A DNA stretch of 64,000 bases from JANYJZ01 sp964523395 (GCA_964523395.1 CAZFXS010000011.1:37632-101631); one strand, 5' to 3'; positions 7,826 to 16,443 are shown, counted from the stretch's first letter. Numbers and translations are program-made. The notes: generated from the letters alone by a model not told the origin.

Positions 7826-9844
7826 ATGAATATTCATTCCTTGATTTTTCTGATAGTCCTTCTCGGAGCCGGTGTTTTCTTTTTATACAGCCTGCGGAAA
7901 GTTATTTCGTATGTGAAAGTGGGAAAGCCGGAGGGTAGGCTCGATAATCCTGTGCAGCGAATAAAAAATGTGCTGGTGATTGCGTTCGGACAATCAAAGC
8001 TTCTGCGTGAACCGCTTGCCGGCCTGATGCATTTTTTCATCTTCTGGGGATTTGTCATTCTGCTCCTCGCAATTGCAGAAGCGATTGGTGAAGGATTGGC
8101 ACCCGGATTTTCACTTTCGTTTCTCGGCCCGCTTTATCCGCCGTTAGTATTCCTGCAGGATATTATCGGAGTATTGGTGGTTGCTTCCGTCCTATTCGCG
8201 TTGTTCAGAAGATATGTGATACGCCCGCAGCGCCTGGAAGGCGACAAACACGCAAGGCTTGATGCGACATTTATCTTATGTACAATCCTGTTGATTATGG
8301 TTTCCATGTTTCTTCAGAATGCTGTGAACATTGTAAGAGGTGCGCAGATTGCGGGCGATTCGCGTTTCTTTTCGTTTGCCCTTTCCTCATTGTTCACTTC
8401 ATCATCCGTCGAGGGATTAGAAGGATGGTTTCACTTCTTCTGGTGGGTGCATATTCTTCTGGTTCTCGGTTTCATGAACTACCTTCCGTATTCAAAGCAT
8501 TTTCACATCATTTCTTCTGTTCCAAATACATACTTCGCGAAGCTCGGCGTCAGGGCTGCATTGAAACCGTTAAATCTTCAGGATGAAACTGCCACGAAGT
8601 TTGGCGCTTCCGATATAGAAGATCTTACATGGAAACAATTACTGGATGGTTACACCTGTACCGAGTGCGGAAGATGTACAGCATCCTGTCCGGCTGCAAT
8701 CACCGGGAAACCTCTCTCACCGAAAAAAATTATTGTCGATATTCGCCGCCGTACTGCTGAAAAAGCACCGTTACTTGTTGCCGGGGTAACTCCTGATAGT
8801 GTTAACGGAAATAATGCAGATGCGACTGCAATTTTCGGAAAGAAACTTGTTGATGATTTTATCACCGAAGATGAACTCTGGTCGTGCACGACCTGTATGG
8901 CGTGTGTACAGGAATGTCCGGTGATGATTGAGCATGTCGATTCCATAGTTGATATGCGCCGGTACCTGGTACTGAATGAATCCCGTTTTCCGAAAGAAAT
9001 GCAGGCGACATTTGAGAACCTCGAACGCAATTATACGCCGTGGGCATTCAGCCATTCCACGCGATCCGATTGGGCGGAGGGGTTGGAAATACCGCGATTG
9101 GCTGATAATCCGGGCGCGGAGGTACTGTTCTGGGTGGGATGCGCCGGTGCGTACGATGCACGGTATAAGAAGGTGACGCAGTCATTTGCCAAGCTAATGA
9201 AGATGGCGAATATCAGCTTTGCCATTCTCGGCAACGAGGAAAAATGCAACGGCGATCCGGCTCGCCGTGCGGGAAATGAATACCTTGCGCAAATGTTGAT
9301 GACAGAGAATGTCGGAACGCTGAATAATTACAAAGTAAAGAAGATAGTTACTACCTGTCCGCATTGTTTTAACATTTTCCGGAATGAATACCCGCAGTTC
9401 GGCGGCAACTATGAGGTGGTTCATCATACCGATTTTATCATGGGACTGATTGATTCCGGCAAGATCAAACTAACAAAAGAGAAGAGAGCCAAGATTACTT
9501 ATCATGATTCCTGTTATCTTGGACGGTATAATGAAGTCTACGATCAGCCGCGAAAGTCAGTTGCAGCTATTCCCGGTGTTGAACTTGTGGAAATGAGCCG
9601 TTCAAAAGATAAGGGGTTCTGCTGCGGTGCAGGCGGAGCCAGGATGTTTATGGAAGAGCATATTGGAAAGCGTGTGAACATTGAACGGACAGAAGAGGCA
9701 TTGGCACTAAAACCCGATGTTATCGGGACTGCATGCCCCTTCTGCATGACAATGATGACTGACGGCGTGAAGGCGAAAGATGCCGTTGAACAGGTGCAGG
9801 TGAAAGACATTGCCGAGCTTGTGCTGGAGGCGATTGAGCAGTAG
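7826..9844 (+). CDS. Membrane-bound Fe-S oxidoreductase (FadF/HdrDE-like)
   Basis: The 672-residue protein joins three modules. The N-terminus (about 1-250) has five or six hydrophobic helices like the cytochrome b-type gamma subunit of nitrate reductase/HdrE. A ferredoxin domain with two [4Fe-4S] cysteine sets follows (Cys278/281/284/288 and Cys354/357/360/364). The C-terminus carries two CCG-type cysteine-rich domains, ending in CCGAGGARMF and ACPFCMTMM. This layout is that of FadF-like proteins, which pass electrons from electron-transfer flavoprotein to quinone, and of heterodisulfide reductases. No etfAB lies in this window. An electron-bifurcating or acyl-CoA oxidation role is inference. 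Confidence 0.85.
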   Translation: MNIHSLIFLIVLLGAGVFFLYSLRKVISYVKVGKPEGRLDNPVQRIKNVLVIAFGQSKLLREPLAGLMHFFIFWGFVILLLAIAEAIGEGLAPGFSLSFLGPLYPPLVFLQDIIGVLVVASVLFALFRRYVIRPQRLEGDKHARLDATFILCTILLIMVSMFLQNAVNIVRGAQIAGDSRFFSFALSSLFTSSSVEGLEGWFHFFWWVHILLVLGFMNYLPYSKHFHIISSVPNTYFAKLGVRAALKPLNLQDETATKFGASDIEDLTWKQLLDGYTCTECGRCTASCPAAITGKPLSPKKIIVDIRRRTAEKAPLLVAGVTPDSVNGNNADATAIFGKKLVDDFITEDELWSCTTCMACVQECPVMIEHVDSIVDMRRYLVLNESRFPKEMQATFENLERNYTPWAFSHSTRSDWAEGLEIPRLADNPGAEVLFWVGCAGAYDARYKKVTQSFAKLMKMANISFAILGNEEKCNGDPARRAGNEYLAQMLMTENVGTLNNYKVKKIVTTCPHCFNIFRNEYPQFGGNYEVVHHTDFIMGLIDSGKIKLTKEKRAKITYHDSCYLGRYNEVYDQPRKSVAAIPGVELVEMSRSKDKGFCCGAGGARMFMEEHIGKRVNIERTEEALALKPDVIGTACPFCMTMMTDGVKAKDAVEQVQVKDIAELVLEAIEQ

Positions 9845-9883
9845 TGACATTGATTTAATCTTTCCGAAAAGGTATCTTTCACT

Positions 9884-10087
9884 ATGTCCAAAGTTCATGA
9901 CAAAGAGGAACCTTACAAAACCGCAGTCGAGCGTGCGCGGGAGTATGGAATTGATATTTCTTTGCTTGAAATGAACCTTAAACGGACTCCCACCGAACGA
10001 ATTGAAGCAATGATTTCAGTGCTGGAATTTGTCGAAGAGGCAAGAGCATCTCTTCTCAAAAAACAGGAAAAACATTCGAATGACTAA
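9884..10087 (+). CDS. Small hypothetical protein paired with a nucleotidyltransferase
   Basis: This 67-residue, charged, largely helical protein has a core EYGIDISLLEMNLKRTPTER followed by an amphipathic helix that could mediate dimerisation. It has no signal peptide or membrane segment. It overlaps the downstream nucleotidyltransferase gene by 8 bp, so the two are translationally coupled. Similar short proteins ahead of MNT-type nucleotidyltransferases make a recurrent two-gene module as far as I recall, but I know no proven function. It could be an antitoxin-like or regulatory partner (inference). Confidence 0.6.
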   Translation: MSKVHDKEEPYKTAVERAREYGIDISLLEMNLKRTPTERIEAMISVLEFVEEARASLLKKQEKHSND

Positions 10088-10568
10088 GTTCCGGGATATT
10101 CTGCAGGAATTCAGTCAAGAGGGAATTGAGTTTATTATTATCGGCGGGCTTGCGGCACGTATTCATGGTTCGTGTTATACAACGGATGATCTTGATCTTT
10201 GCTACGCGCGAACCCCGGGTAATCTTGAAAGAATTGCCAAATGGTTACAACGGCACAATGCTGCCTTACGCGGAGCTTCACCGGGACTTCCTTTTATTCC
10301 TGATGTTCCCACTCTCCAATGCGGTTTAAATTTTGCGTTTTCCACCGATGTCGGTGATATAGACTTTCTTGGCGAAGTTCAGCCGGTAGGTTTTTATGCT
10401 GATATTATCAAACATTCCCTTTATGTTGATGTGTACGGAATTCAATGCAGGGTAGTAGATATTGATACGCTCATCCTTATCAAAAAGAAGATCGCAAGGT
10501 CAAAAGATATTCCGGTTGCTCTGGAACTCGAAGCAATCAAAGAGCTTCAGCGAAATAAAGATGTGTAA
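10080..10568 (+). CDS. MNT-type nucleotidyltransferase
   Basis: The 162-residue protein has the minimal nucleotidyltransferase signature GGLAARIHGS near residues 19-28, followed by the metal-binding DDLDLCYAR near 32-40; DIDFLG further on could supply a third acidic residue. This fits the DUF6036/AbiEii-like branch of stand-alone nucleotidyltransferases. The frame extends to 10029, but the ATG at 10080 starts directly before the conserved core and overlaps the upstream small gene by 8 bp, so it is preferred. Relatives serve as toxins, antitoxins (MenT, MntA) or resistance enzymes. The substrate here is unknown. Confidence 0.75.
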   Translation: MTKFRDILQEFSQEGIEFIIIGGLAARIHGSCYTTDDLDLCYARTPGNLERIAKWLQRHNAALRGASPGLPFIPDVPTLQCGLNFAFSTDVGDIDFLGEVQPVGFYADIIKHSLYVDVYGIQCRVVDIDTLILIKKKIARSKDIPVALELEAIKELQRNKDV

Positions 10569-10697
10569 TGTTTGATTGTCATTAATAAGCGTAGAGGACG
10601 ACCATACAAGGAAAAACGGGGTGCAAATAGGCACGATTGTTCCGGGAGAGACAATGAAAAATTACCAACATGCGGATATGATGGTCCGCCGCTGTAC

Positions 10698-11117
10698 TTA
10701 CTTTTCCAGTTCTCCAATAGGATTTCTTCTGATAATCATCAGTACAGCAGATTGTGGGGCGATAAGATATTTCTTTCCATCGTACTCGATTTCAATTGCC
10801 TGATCCCGAAGATACAACGCGTAATCTCCTTCCTCAACCTGCAATGGAATGTATTTTACCGGATCTTTTGGAATTGTCGACCATGATTCCTGATCGATAA
10901 AGTTGGGGTTTGGTACCGGATATCCCGGTCCGACTTTAAATATATAGCCGCTCTGAATTTTTTCCTTTTCTTTCACACTCGGGGGAAGGTACAATCCATG
11001 CTCTGTCTTATCTTTATCCGTATCAGGGATAATCAATACTTTATCGCCGATGACTATAATTTGCTTTCTTCCAGTGTCCATATCTATGCTTTCATATTTT
11101 CTGTTTGCTATTTCCAT
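10698..11117 (-). CDS. Divergent GroES/Cpn10-like protein
   Basis: The 139-residue product has a Cpn10-like beta-barrel pattern: IVIGDKVLIIPDTDKDKT, then GLYLPPSVKEKEKIQSGYIFKVGPG in place of the mobile loop and dome region, and a final YLIAPQSAVLMII strand. An insert of about 35 residues (VPNPNFIDQESWSTIPKDPV) separates the halves, and the protein is longer than the usual 95 residues. It is therefore a GroES paralogue, not the canonical co-chaperonin, and no groEL is adjacent. The ATG at 11117 overlaps the upstream gene by 26 bp; an ATG at 11081 (residue 13) is an alternative with a GAAAG-type site before it. Confidence 0.7.
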   Translation of the reverse strand: MEIANRKYESIDMDTGRKQIIVIGDKVLIIPDTDKDKTEHGLYLPPSVKEKEKIQSGYIFKVGPGYPVPNPNFIDQESWSTIPKDPVKYIPLQVEEGDYALYLRDQAIEIEYDGKKYLIAPQSAVLMIIRRNPIGELEK

Positions 11118-11574
11118 GATGAGATAACAGAAACTGTTTCAGTTCCTCAAATCCCGAAAAGGATTTTGTAACGCACCCGAGAACCCATCCGGGAAGGTGA
11201 TGAAGCGGGAATGATGTTACTAAATAGACCGGTTTTTTAAAAAAACGGGCAATCGTCAATTCACCTTTTGTGCCGGCGCCCTTTGCGGCACCTTCATCCC
11301 AATAACAAACGACGTAGTCGGAGTTATCAGCTATTTCTTTGGAATCGATATCAACTAACTTCTGAATAATTGAAGTGTAGTGTTCGATATTTTCCTCTTT
11401 CAAAAGGCGGAAATTTACGGAAGGGTGGTGGACAGAAAAGAACTTGTCGCTCTCGGTGTTAGGATTAAACACCGAATGGCCAAGATGTCGTTCGAGCCAG
11501 GTCTGTAACTCTGTCCGCCACTGAACGCCTTCACCGTCGGCGTATTCCATTCCACCAGAAAGATACACTCTCAT
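11092..11574 (-). CDS. DUF4406/nucleoside 2-deoxyribosyltransferase-like protein
   Basis: The 160-residue protein starts with MRVYLSGGMEYADGEGVQWR, the typical beginning of the nucleoside 2-deoxyribosyltransferase/DUF4406 fold, and contains NSDYVVCYWDEGAAKGAGTKGEL near residues 85-107, matching the nucleotide-binding D-x(n)-G-T-x-x-E pattern of that fold. Members cleave or transfer the N-glycosidic bond of nucleosides or nucleotides; the substrate here is not known. It lies 3 bp downstream of the polyprenol kinase-like gene and overlaps the GroES-like gene, all on the same strand. Cytosolic. Confidence 0.65.
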   Translation of the reverse strand: MRVYLSGGMEYADGEGVQWRTELQTWLERHLGHSVFNPNTESDKFFSVHHPSVNFRLLKEENIEHYTSIIQKLVDIDSKEIADNSDYVVCYWDEGAAKGAGTKGELTIARFFKKPVYLVTSFPLHHLPGWVLGCVTKSFSGFEELKQFLLSHHGNSKQKI

Positions 11575-11577
11575 ATC

Positions 11578-12237
11578 TCATCCAAACCTGTACATATCCA
11601 ACATAGGGAACAGCATCCAGTATCCCAACCACATCATTCCGCCAAAACTCATGGGAACGGAAAAATTATCATCCACGTCGATAGGGAGCGCTTCAACAAC
11701 AGCAGTTATTGCTGCGGCGCAAATGCCGATGAGGTATTCACCAAAGAGGTAATCAATTTTCGGAACAACCGCAACAATAACAACAGCGCTGAGGAAAAAT
11801 GCGAGGCTTCCTTCGCGGGTTTTTGAAAGGAATCGATGCCTTCCAAACCGCTTCCCGATTAACGCGGCAGTCAAATCGGAGATAATCAAAACGAGAAACG
11901 CAGTAATCGCAATGAGTTTTGGAAAGATGAGTACCGCCAATGTCGCGGAAATCAGCACCCATGTGGCGCCATTGAGGCGTTTGCGCTCTCGGTTGCTTTC
12001 GTGGTGTCTGAGAATTTTGCCGAACGTGCGGTTGAAGAGGATCTCCAGCGGTTCGAAATAGTGCCTGGTGACATCAATAACAAGGGCGATGATTGTAAGA
12101 GGAACAAAGACTTCCAATGCGGCTTCGCGGGGAGTAAAAAAATAAAAAATAGGGATGACTATCGAACTGAAATGTATTGCCTTCCGGATAATCTCGGTGC
12201 GATAGCCATCTTCGTGCGGGTGGGAGTGCGTGTTCAC
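11578..12237 (-). CDS. Polyprenol/diacylglycerol kinase-like membrane protein
   Basis: This 219-residue protein has about six hydrophobic helices and the motifs of the SEC59/dolichol kinase-like family: RKAIHFSS near residue 18, the ISDLTAALIGKRFG block near 122-135, and KTREGSLAFF near 142-151. The family phosphorylates polyprenols, phytol or diacylglycerol with a nucleoside triphosphate at the inner membrane; relatedness to CdsA-type cytidylyltransferases is known. It begins 1 bp after the ftsH stop, so the two are likely co-transcribed. The lipid substrate cannot be read from sequence. Confidence 0.78.
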   Translation of the reverse strand: MNTHSHPHEDGYRTEIIRKAIHFSSIVIPIFYFFTPREAALEVFVPLTIIALVIDVTRHYFEPLEILFNRTFGKILRHHESNRERKRLNGATWVLISATLAVLIFPKLIAITAFLVLIISDLTAALIGKRFGRHRFLSKTREGSLAFFLSAVVIVAVVPKIDYLFGEYLIGICAAAITAVVEALPIDVDDNFSVPMSFGGMMWLGYWMLFPMLDMYRFG

Positions 12238-12238
12238 T

Positions 12239-14296
12239 CTATGATTTTGTGCTTCCAGATTGGTCGGAATTAGGCATCGTGCCGGTGGCTGTACTGCTTT
12301 GTTCCCGTCCGTTTGTCCGCTGTTCTAGCGGCGGAAGCGCTTCACCGCGGAGAATTTTATCAATCTCGTCGCCGTCAAGGATTTCACGTTCCAATAATGC
12401 GGCGGCAAGGGCGTGCAATTGGTCGATATTTTCTTTGAGGAGGCTTTCAGCCCGAACCATACCGCGCGTGATAATTCCTTTTACTTCTTCGTCGATGGCG
12501 ACTGCCGTAGTTTCGGAATAATTCTTTGTGCGTGTGATTTCTCTTCCCAAGAAAATTTCTTCTTCCTTTGCACCGTATGCCAGTGGTCCGAGGCGTTCGC
12601 TCATGCCCCATTCGCAGACCATTTTATGGGCGATGGAGGTGGCGCGTTCAATATCGTTTCCTGCGCCGGTAGTAAACTGGTTGAAGATAATTTTCTCTGC
12701 CGCGCGTCCGCCCAACGCGTACGCAATCATTGCTTCGAGATATTCCTTCGCGTACGTATGTTTTTCATCGATCGGGAGATACGTCGTAACACCAAGCGCC
12801 CTTCCGCGGGGAATAATCGTCACCTTGTGCACCGGGTCAGATTCCGGAATTTTTTTTGCCACCAGCACGTGACCGGATTCGTGATAAGCAGTGACTTTCT
12901 TTTCCTTTTCAGATATGATGAGGCTTTTCCGTTCAATGCCCATCATCACTTTATCTTTCGCTTCTTCAAAATGTCGCATTGTTACCGCTTTGCAATTCTG
13001 ACGTGCAGCCAGAAGTGCAGCTTCATTCGCAAGATTGGCAAGATCAGCACCGGCAAGTCCGGGTGTACCTTTTGCCAATATTTCCAGGTTGACATTTTCG
13101 TCGAGTGGGATATTGCGTGTGTGCACTTTGAGGATGCCTTCACGGCCACGGACATCAGGCCTGTCTACGACGACCTGTCGGTCAAATCTTCCCGGTCGTA
13201 ACAAAGCAGGGTCTAGAACGTCGGGCCTGTTGGTCGCGGCAATAATAATAACACCGCTGTTTTGTTCAAATCCATCCATTTCCACAAGCAGTTGATTCAA
13301 TGTCTGTTCACGTTCGTCATGACCGCCGCCTAAACCTGCGCCGCGATGGCGTCCGACTGCATCGATTTCATCGATGAAGATAATTGCCGGCGCGTTCTTT
13401 TTCCCAGTCTCAAACAAATCACGAACGCGGCTAGCGCCAACGCCGACAAACATTTCCACAAAATCAGCGCCAGAAATTGAGAAGAAAGGAACGCCGGCTT
13501 CACCAGCCACAGCGCGCGCAAGCAATGTCTTGCCTGTTCCCGGAGGTCCAAGTAGCAGAACACCACGCGGAATCTTTCCGCCAAGGCGCTGGAATTTTGA
13601 TGGCTCTTTCAGGAACTCTATGATCTCCTGCAATTCGACTTTTGCCTCGTCAGCTCCAGCGACATCCTGAAACGTTACTTTAGGGGCGCCTTCCGAAATT
13701 GTTTTCGCGCGGCTCTTGCCGAAGGAAAAAATTCCTTTTGTTCCCATTCCCTGCATGCGGCGCATAATAATCAGCCACACAACGAGCAACAGCACCCATG
13801 GTAATGCGCTCAACAACGCATTCATCCAGGTGTTATCCTCCTTGGTAATGGTGAAGCGAATCTCCTTTGCACTCCATTCCTGAATAACATTCGAGTCGAT
13901 GAACGGAAGCGTTACAACAAACCGTTCCATTTTGACGAATTTCCCGCTTGTTGTTTTAAGCTCCATCGGCTGTTTTAGTACACCGTGGAAGTCGTAATTG
14001 TTGAGTTCAGATTTCCGGATTGTCGCGCTTGCGATACTCCCGTCGTTAAGGAGCTGTACATACTGTGTGTATTCCAGGTCGTACTCTGTACCTTCCTGTG
14101 TCCGGAACAGCGTCATGACAATGAAGACACCGAGAATAATTGCCGACCAGCTTAACACTACTTTGAGAACTTTACTCCAGTTAAAATCATCGTCATTACG
14201 AAATTGATTCTTCGGTTGACGGATTTTTCTGCGCGTCAATTTTCTTTGCAGCTTTTTACCAGTATTCTCTCTTGAATCTTGTTTCTGTTCGTCCAT
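12239..14296 (-). CDS. ftsH: ATP-dependent zinc metalloprotease FtsH
   Basis: The 685-residue protein is a full FtsH. A basic cytosolic head (1-45) is followed by a membrane helix (about 46-66), a periplasmic domain, a second helix (about 165-182), then the AAA+ ATPase with Walker A GPPGTGKT near residue 250 and IIFIDEIDAVGR, and the peptidase domain with HESGH near residue 471. It degrades misassembled membrane proteins and short-lived cytosolic regulators. The head is longer and more basic than in E. coli. It sits 25 bp after hpt and 1 bp before the polyprenol kinase-like gene, in a tilS-hpt-ftsH order that is common in bacteria. Confidence 0.97.
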   Translation of the reverse strand: MDEQKQDSRENTGKKLQRKLTRRKIRQPKNQFRNDDDFNWSKVLKVVLSWSAIILGVFIVMTLFRTQEGTEYDLEYTQYVQLLNDGSIASATIRKSELNNYDFHGVLKQPMELKTTSGKFVKMERFVVTLPFIDSNVIQEWSAKEIRFTITKEDNTWMNALLSALPWVLLLVVWLIIMRRMQGMGTKGIFSFGKSRAKTISEGAPKVTFQDVAGADEAKVELQEIIEFLKEPSKFQRLGGKIPRGVLLLGPPGTGKTLLARAVAGEAGVPFFSISGADFVEMFVGVGASRVRDLFETGKKNAPAIIFIDEIDAVGRHRGAGLGGGHDEREQTLNQLLVEMDGFEQNSGVIIIAATNRPDVLDPALLRPGRFDRQVVVDRPDVRGREGILKVHTRNIPLDENVNLEILAKGTPGLAGADLANLANEAALLAARQNCKAVTMRHFEEAKDKVMMGIERKSLIISEKEKKVTAYHESGHVLVAKKIPESDPVHKVTIIPRGRALGVTTYLPIDEKHTYAKEYLEAMIAYALGGRAAEKIIFNQFTTGAGNDIERATSIAHKMVCEWGMSERLGPLAYGAKEEEIFLGREITRTKNYSETTAVAIDEEVKGIITRGMVRAESLLKENIDQLHALAAALLEREILDGDEIDKILRGEALPPLEQRTNGREQSSTATGTMPNSDQSGSTKS

Positions 14297-14321
14297 AATA
14301 CCTGTTTCGTTTCCTTTTTAT

Positions 14322-14867
14322 TTAATCATTTGCTATGCGATAAATCGACCTGAGATTTCTCACCTTCTGCGCGTAATCTAAGCCATATCCAATCACGAAA
14401 TAGTTTGGAATCTTAAACCCTATATAATCGATGGAAACGTCGACTTTTAGGGCATCTTTCTTATATAATAACGAAATTACTTTAAAAGAGCGAGGATTAT
14501 GTGTAGCGATTAATTTTTTAATAAAATCGACTGATAACCCGGAATCGACAATATCTTCGACTACAATGATATCTCTTCCTTCAATCTGGCAGTTGAGTTC
14601 TTTCAGCATCTTCACGTTGCCGGAACTGATTTTCGCATCTCCGTAGCTTGAGAGTTTGAGAAAATCCATTTCGCAATCAACAGTGATATGGCGGATCAGG
14701 TCAGCCATAAAAATAAAGGAGCCGTTAAGCACGCCGATAAATATGGGAACTTTTCCTTTGTATTCTTTATTGATTTGCCTTCCTAACTGTTTAATGCGGG
14801 TCTGAATTTTCTTTTCAGTCAGATAGGGGATAAATCTGTCGTTGTTGACAATAATTTCTTTCTTCAT
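14322..14867 (-). CDS. hpt: Hypoxanthine phosphoribosyltransferase
   Basis: At 181 residues this is a standard-length type I phosphoribosyltransferase that salvages hypoxanthine (and often guanine) with PRPP. The PRPP-binding loop IIVVEDIVDSGLSVDF is at about residues 98-113, and the flexible-loop region LKLSSYGDAKISSG and the base-recognition block VSIDYIGFKIPNYFVIGYGLDYAQKVRNL are in place. It lies 10 bp downstream of tilS and 25 bp upstream of ftsH, a widely conserved order. Confidence 0.95.
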   Translation of the reverse strand: MKKEIIVNNDRFIPYLTEKKIQTRIKQLGRQINKEYKGKVPIFIGVLNGSFIFMADLIRHITVDCEMDFLKLSSYGDAKISSGNVKMLKELNCQIEGRDIIVVEDIVDSGLSVDFIKKLIATHNPRSFKVISLLYKKDALKVDVSIDYIGFKIPNYFVIGYGLDYAQKVRNLRSIYRIAND

Positions 14868-14877
14868 CCGTTCACTG

Positions 14878-16257
14878 TTATGATTGAGGAATATATTCGA
14901 TTTTAAGTATGTTCTTTGTTTTCGGAGTTACTTTATAGCGGTCATCGAGCCGTTTGCCGCAGATCCAGACGACGGCCTCGTCAGAAAATAAGACCGGTAT
15001 TATTCTTTTTTCAAACAACGGAACTTTTTCATCAATAAAAAAGTCGCTGAGCTTTTTTTTGTCTTTCATTCCGAGCGGGATAAACCAATCTCCGTCAGCC
15101 CATGGGCGCAGAATGAATTCTTTTCCGAGTGTATCACCGTCGATATACTCGGTATTCTTATCGTTTGTGTATTCAGCTTTTGAGCTTATGGAGGATTGGA
15201 ATCCGAAAAACTCAAATTTGTAATTTTTGTTCAGATCAATGTGGTACCGGTACGTTTGAATTGCAGGAATTCGTTTGAACGCAATATGATTCCGGTTCCT
15301 GTAGAAGACGATATCCTTTGATAATGAGCATGACGTTCCAGTTTCCGCGTGAACGATTTTCAGCATACTTTTTACTGTTCCAAAATCCACTTCAATGTTG
15401 CCGAATTCCCGTGCTGTATGAAGCAGAATGTGTTCCTGCAAGAAGAGCGGCTTCGCATCGAACGACTCCAGGTTAAAAATAATTTCTTTAGACGAACGAT
15501 GGACAATAATATCAACCAGAATCTTTGCCGCTTCATCTTTCAGATATACTTCAAGCTGTTCAAATAATTCTCCGGTTCTCTGCAGGGTTAACGGTAAATT
15601 CGGATTAATGTTGCTCCGGATTTCAGGGATCAGACTATTACGCAGATAATTTCTCGTATAATCGTTGTGCGCGTTGCTTGAATCTTCCCTGTGCGGAATT
15701 TTTTGCTCTTCCGCAAAGCCTCTGATCTCTTCGCGTGTTACTGAAAGAAATGGTCTGATCACCGAGATATCTTTCCGATGAGCCGGAATGCCGGATAGTC
15801 CATGCACTCCTGCACCGCGGATGATGTTAAAGAGAATCGTTTCCGCGTTGTCATCGGCATGGTGCGCAGTTGCCACCGATTGAAAACCGAGAGAAGTGCG
15901 AAGCTTATTGAAAAATGCATACCGCAATTCTCTCGCCGTTTCCTGGATCGAGAGCTTTTTTGCATCAGAGATTGCGGCGGTATTTGCGCGTTCGACATAA
16001 CACTCTAATGTTAACGCGGAGGCAACAGACCGGGCGAATGTTTCATCCTCGTCAGATTCCTGTCCTCGCAACTGATGATTGAAATGAGCAACAGCGAGTT
16101 CAATCTTCAGGTCATTTCGCATCAGGTACAGCGCTTGCAATAACACCATGGAGTCAATTCCACTGCTCAAGGCCACGATAATCTTATCCCCGTTATTCAT
16201 CAGGGATACCCTGCGGATATATTCGCGGACAGTATGGAGGAAGTGATGTTCAGGCAT
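14878..16257 (-). CDS. tilS: tRNA(Ile)-lysidine synthase
   Basis: TilS converts the wobble cytidine of the CAU-anticodon tRNA-Ile to lysidine, changing its decoding from AUG to AUA. The 459-residue protein has the N-terminal PP-loop ATPase with SSGIDS at residues 31-36 (usual form SGGxDS, so the second position is changed) and the AVAHFNHQLRGQESDEDE block. The C-terminal substrate-binding domain ends in KVTPKTKNILKIEYIP. Length is normal. The gene lies directly downstream of a CAU-anticodon tRNA gene on the same strand, separated by a terminator. Confidence 0.94.
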   Translation of the reverse strand: MPEHHFLHTVREYIRRVSLMNNGDKIIVALSSGIDSMVLLQALYLMRNDLKIELAVAHFNHQLRGQESDEDETFARSVASALTLECYVERANTAAISDAKKLSIQETARELRYAFFNKLRTSLGFQSVATAHHADDNAETILFNIIRGAGVHGLSGIPAHRKDISVIRPFLSVTREEIRGFAEEQKIPHREDSSNAHNDYTRNYLRNSLIPEIRSNINPNLPLTLQRTGELFEQLEVYLKDEAAKILVDIIVHRSSKEIIFNLESFDAKPLFLQEHILLHTAREFGNIEVDFGTVKSMLKIVHAETGTSCSLSKDIVFYRNRNHIAFKRIPAIQTYRYHIDLNKNYKFEFFGFQSSISSKAEYTNDKNTEYIDGDTLGKEFILRPWADGDWFIPLGMKDKKKLSDFFIDEKVPLFEKRIIPVLFSDEAVVWICGKRLDDRYKVTPKTKNILKIEYIPQS

Positions 16258-16280
16258 AATGCAATGTGCCGTTCCACTGT

Positions 16281-16317
16281 AAAAAAATTCCCTCCCGGGT
16301 ATTTCCGGGAAGGGAGG
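16281..16317 (-). terminator. Rho-independent terminator after the CAU tRNA gene
   Basis: Read on the - strand, a GC-rich hairpin (arms around 16289-16299 and 16303-16315, one bulge) is followed directly by seven T residues at 16287-16281. It lies 9 bp beyond the 3' end of the tRNA and ends 24 bp before the tilS start, so it should separate tRNA transcription from the tilS operon, at least partly. Confidence 0.8.
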
Positions 16318-16325
16318 ATTGTTGC

Positions 16326-16400
16326 GTAGCGGGGGAGGGACTCGAACCCCCGACCAATGGATTATGATTCCATTGCTCTAACCAACTGAGCTACCCCGCC
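16326..16400 (-). tRNA. tRNA with CAU anticodon (Met elongator or Ile2)
   Basis: The - strand folds into a full cloverleaf of 75 nt without encoded CCA. The acceptor GGCGGGG pairs with CCCCGCT (one G-T pair), and discriminator A follows. The anticodon stem ATGGA/TCCAT encloses the loop ATCATAA, giving anticodon CAU. The variable loop is 5 nt, and the T arm is GGGGG/TTCGAGT/CCCTC. It lacks the unpaired first position and the three G-C pairs in the anticodon stem of initiators, so it is not initiator tRNA. It could be elongator tRNA-Met or the TilS substrate tRNA-Ile2; its position beside tilS is suggestive only. Confidence 0.93.
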
Positions 16401-16414
16401 AAAAAATGATTGAA

Positions 16415-16443
16415 AATATACGATAAAAAGGGGTGATATGCAA
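16415..16443 (-). promoter_or_regulatory. Sigma-70-type promoter for the CAU tRNA gene
   Basis: Read on the - strand there is a TTGCAT box at 16443-16438, a 17-bp spacer, and TATATT at 16420-16415. The tRNA 5' end is 15 bp downstream of the -10 box, the right distance for a short tRNA leader. Confidence 0.65.

Noticed and set aside
10572..10886. Open frame on the + strand after the nucleotidyltransferase gene
   Set aside because: Most of it lies antisense to the GroES-like gene, and it has low-complexity, non-conserved sequence; the 130 bp not overlapped show no recognisable gene.
12413..13201. Long + strand frame antisense to ftsH
   Set aside because: It is a shadow of the strongly conserved FtsH coding sequence, with a cysteine- and phenylalanine-rich composition unlike a real protein.
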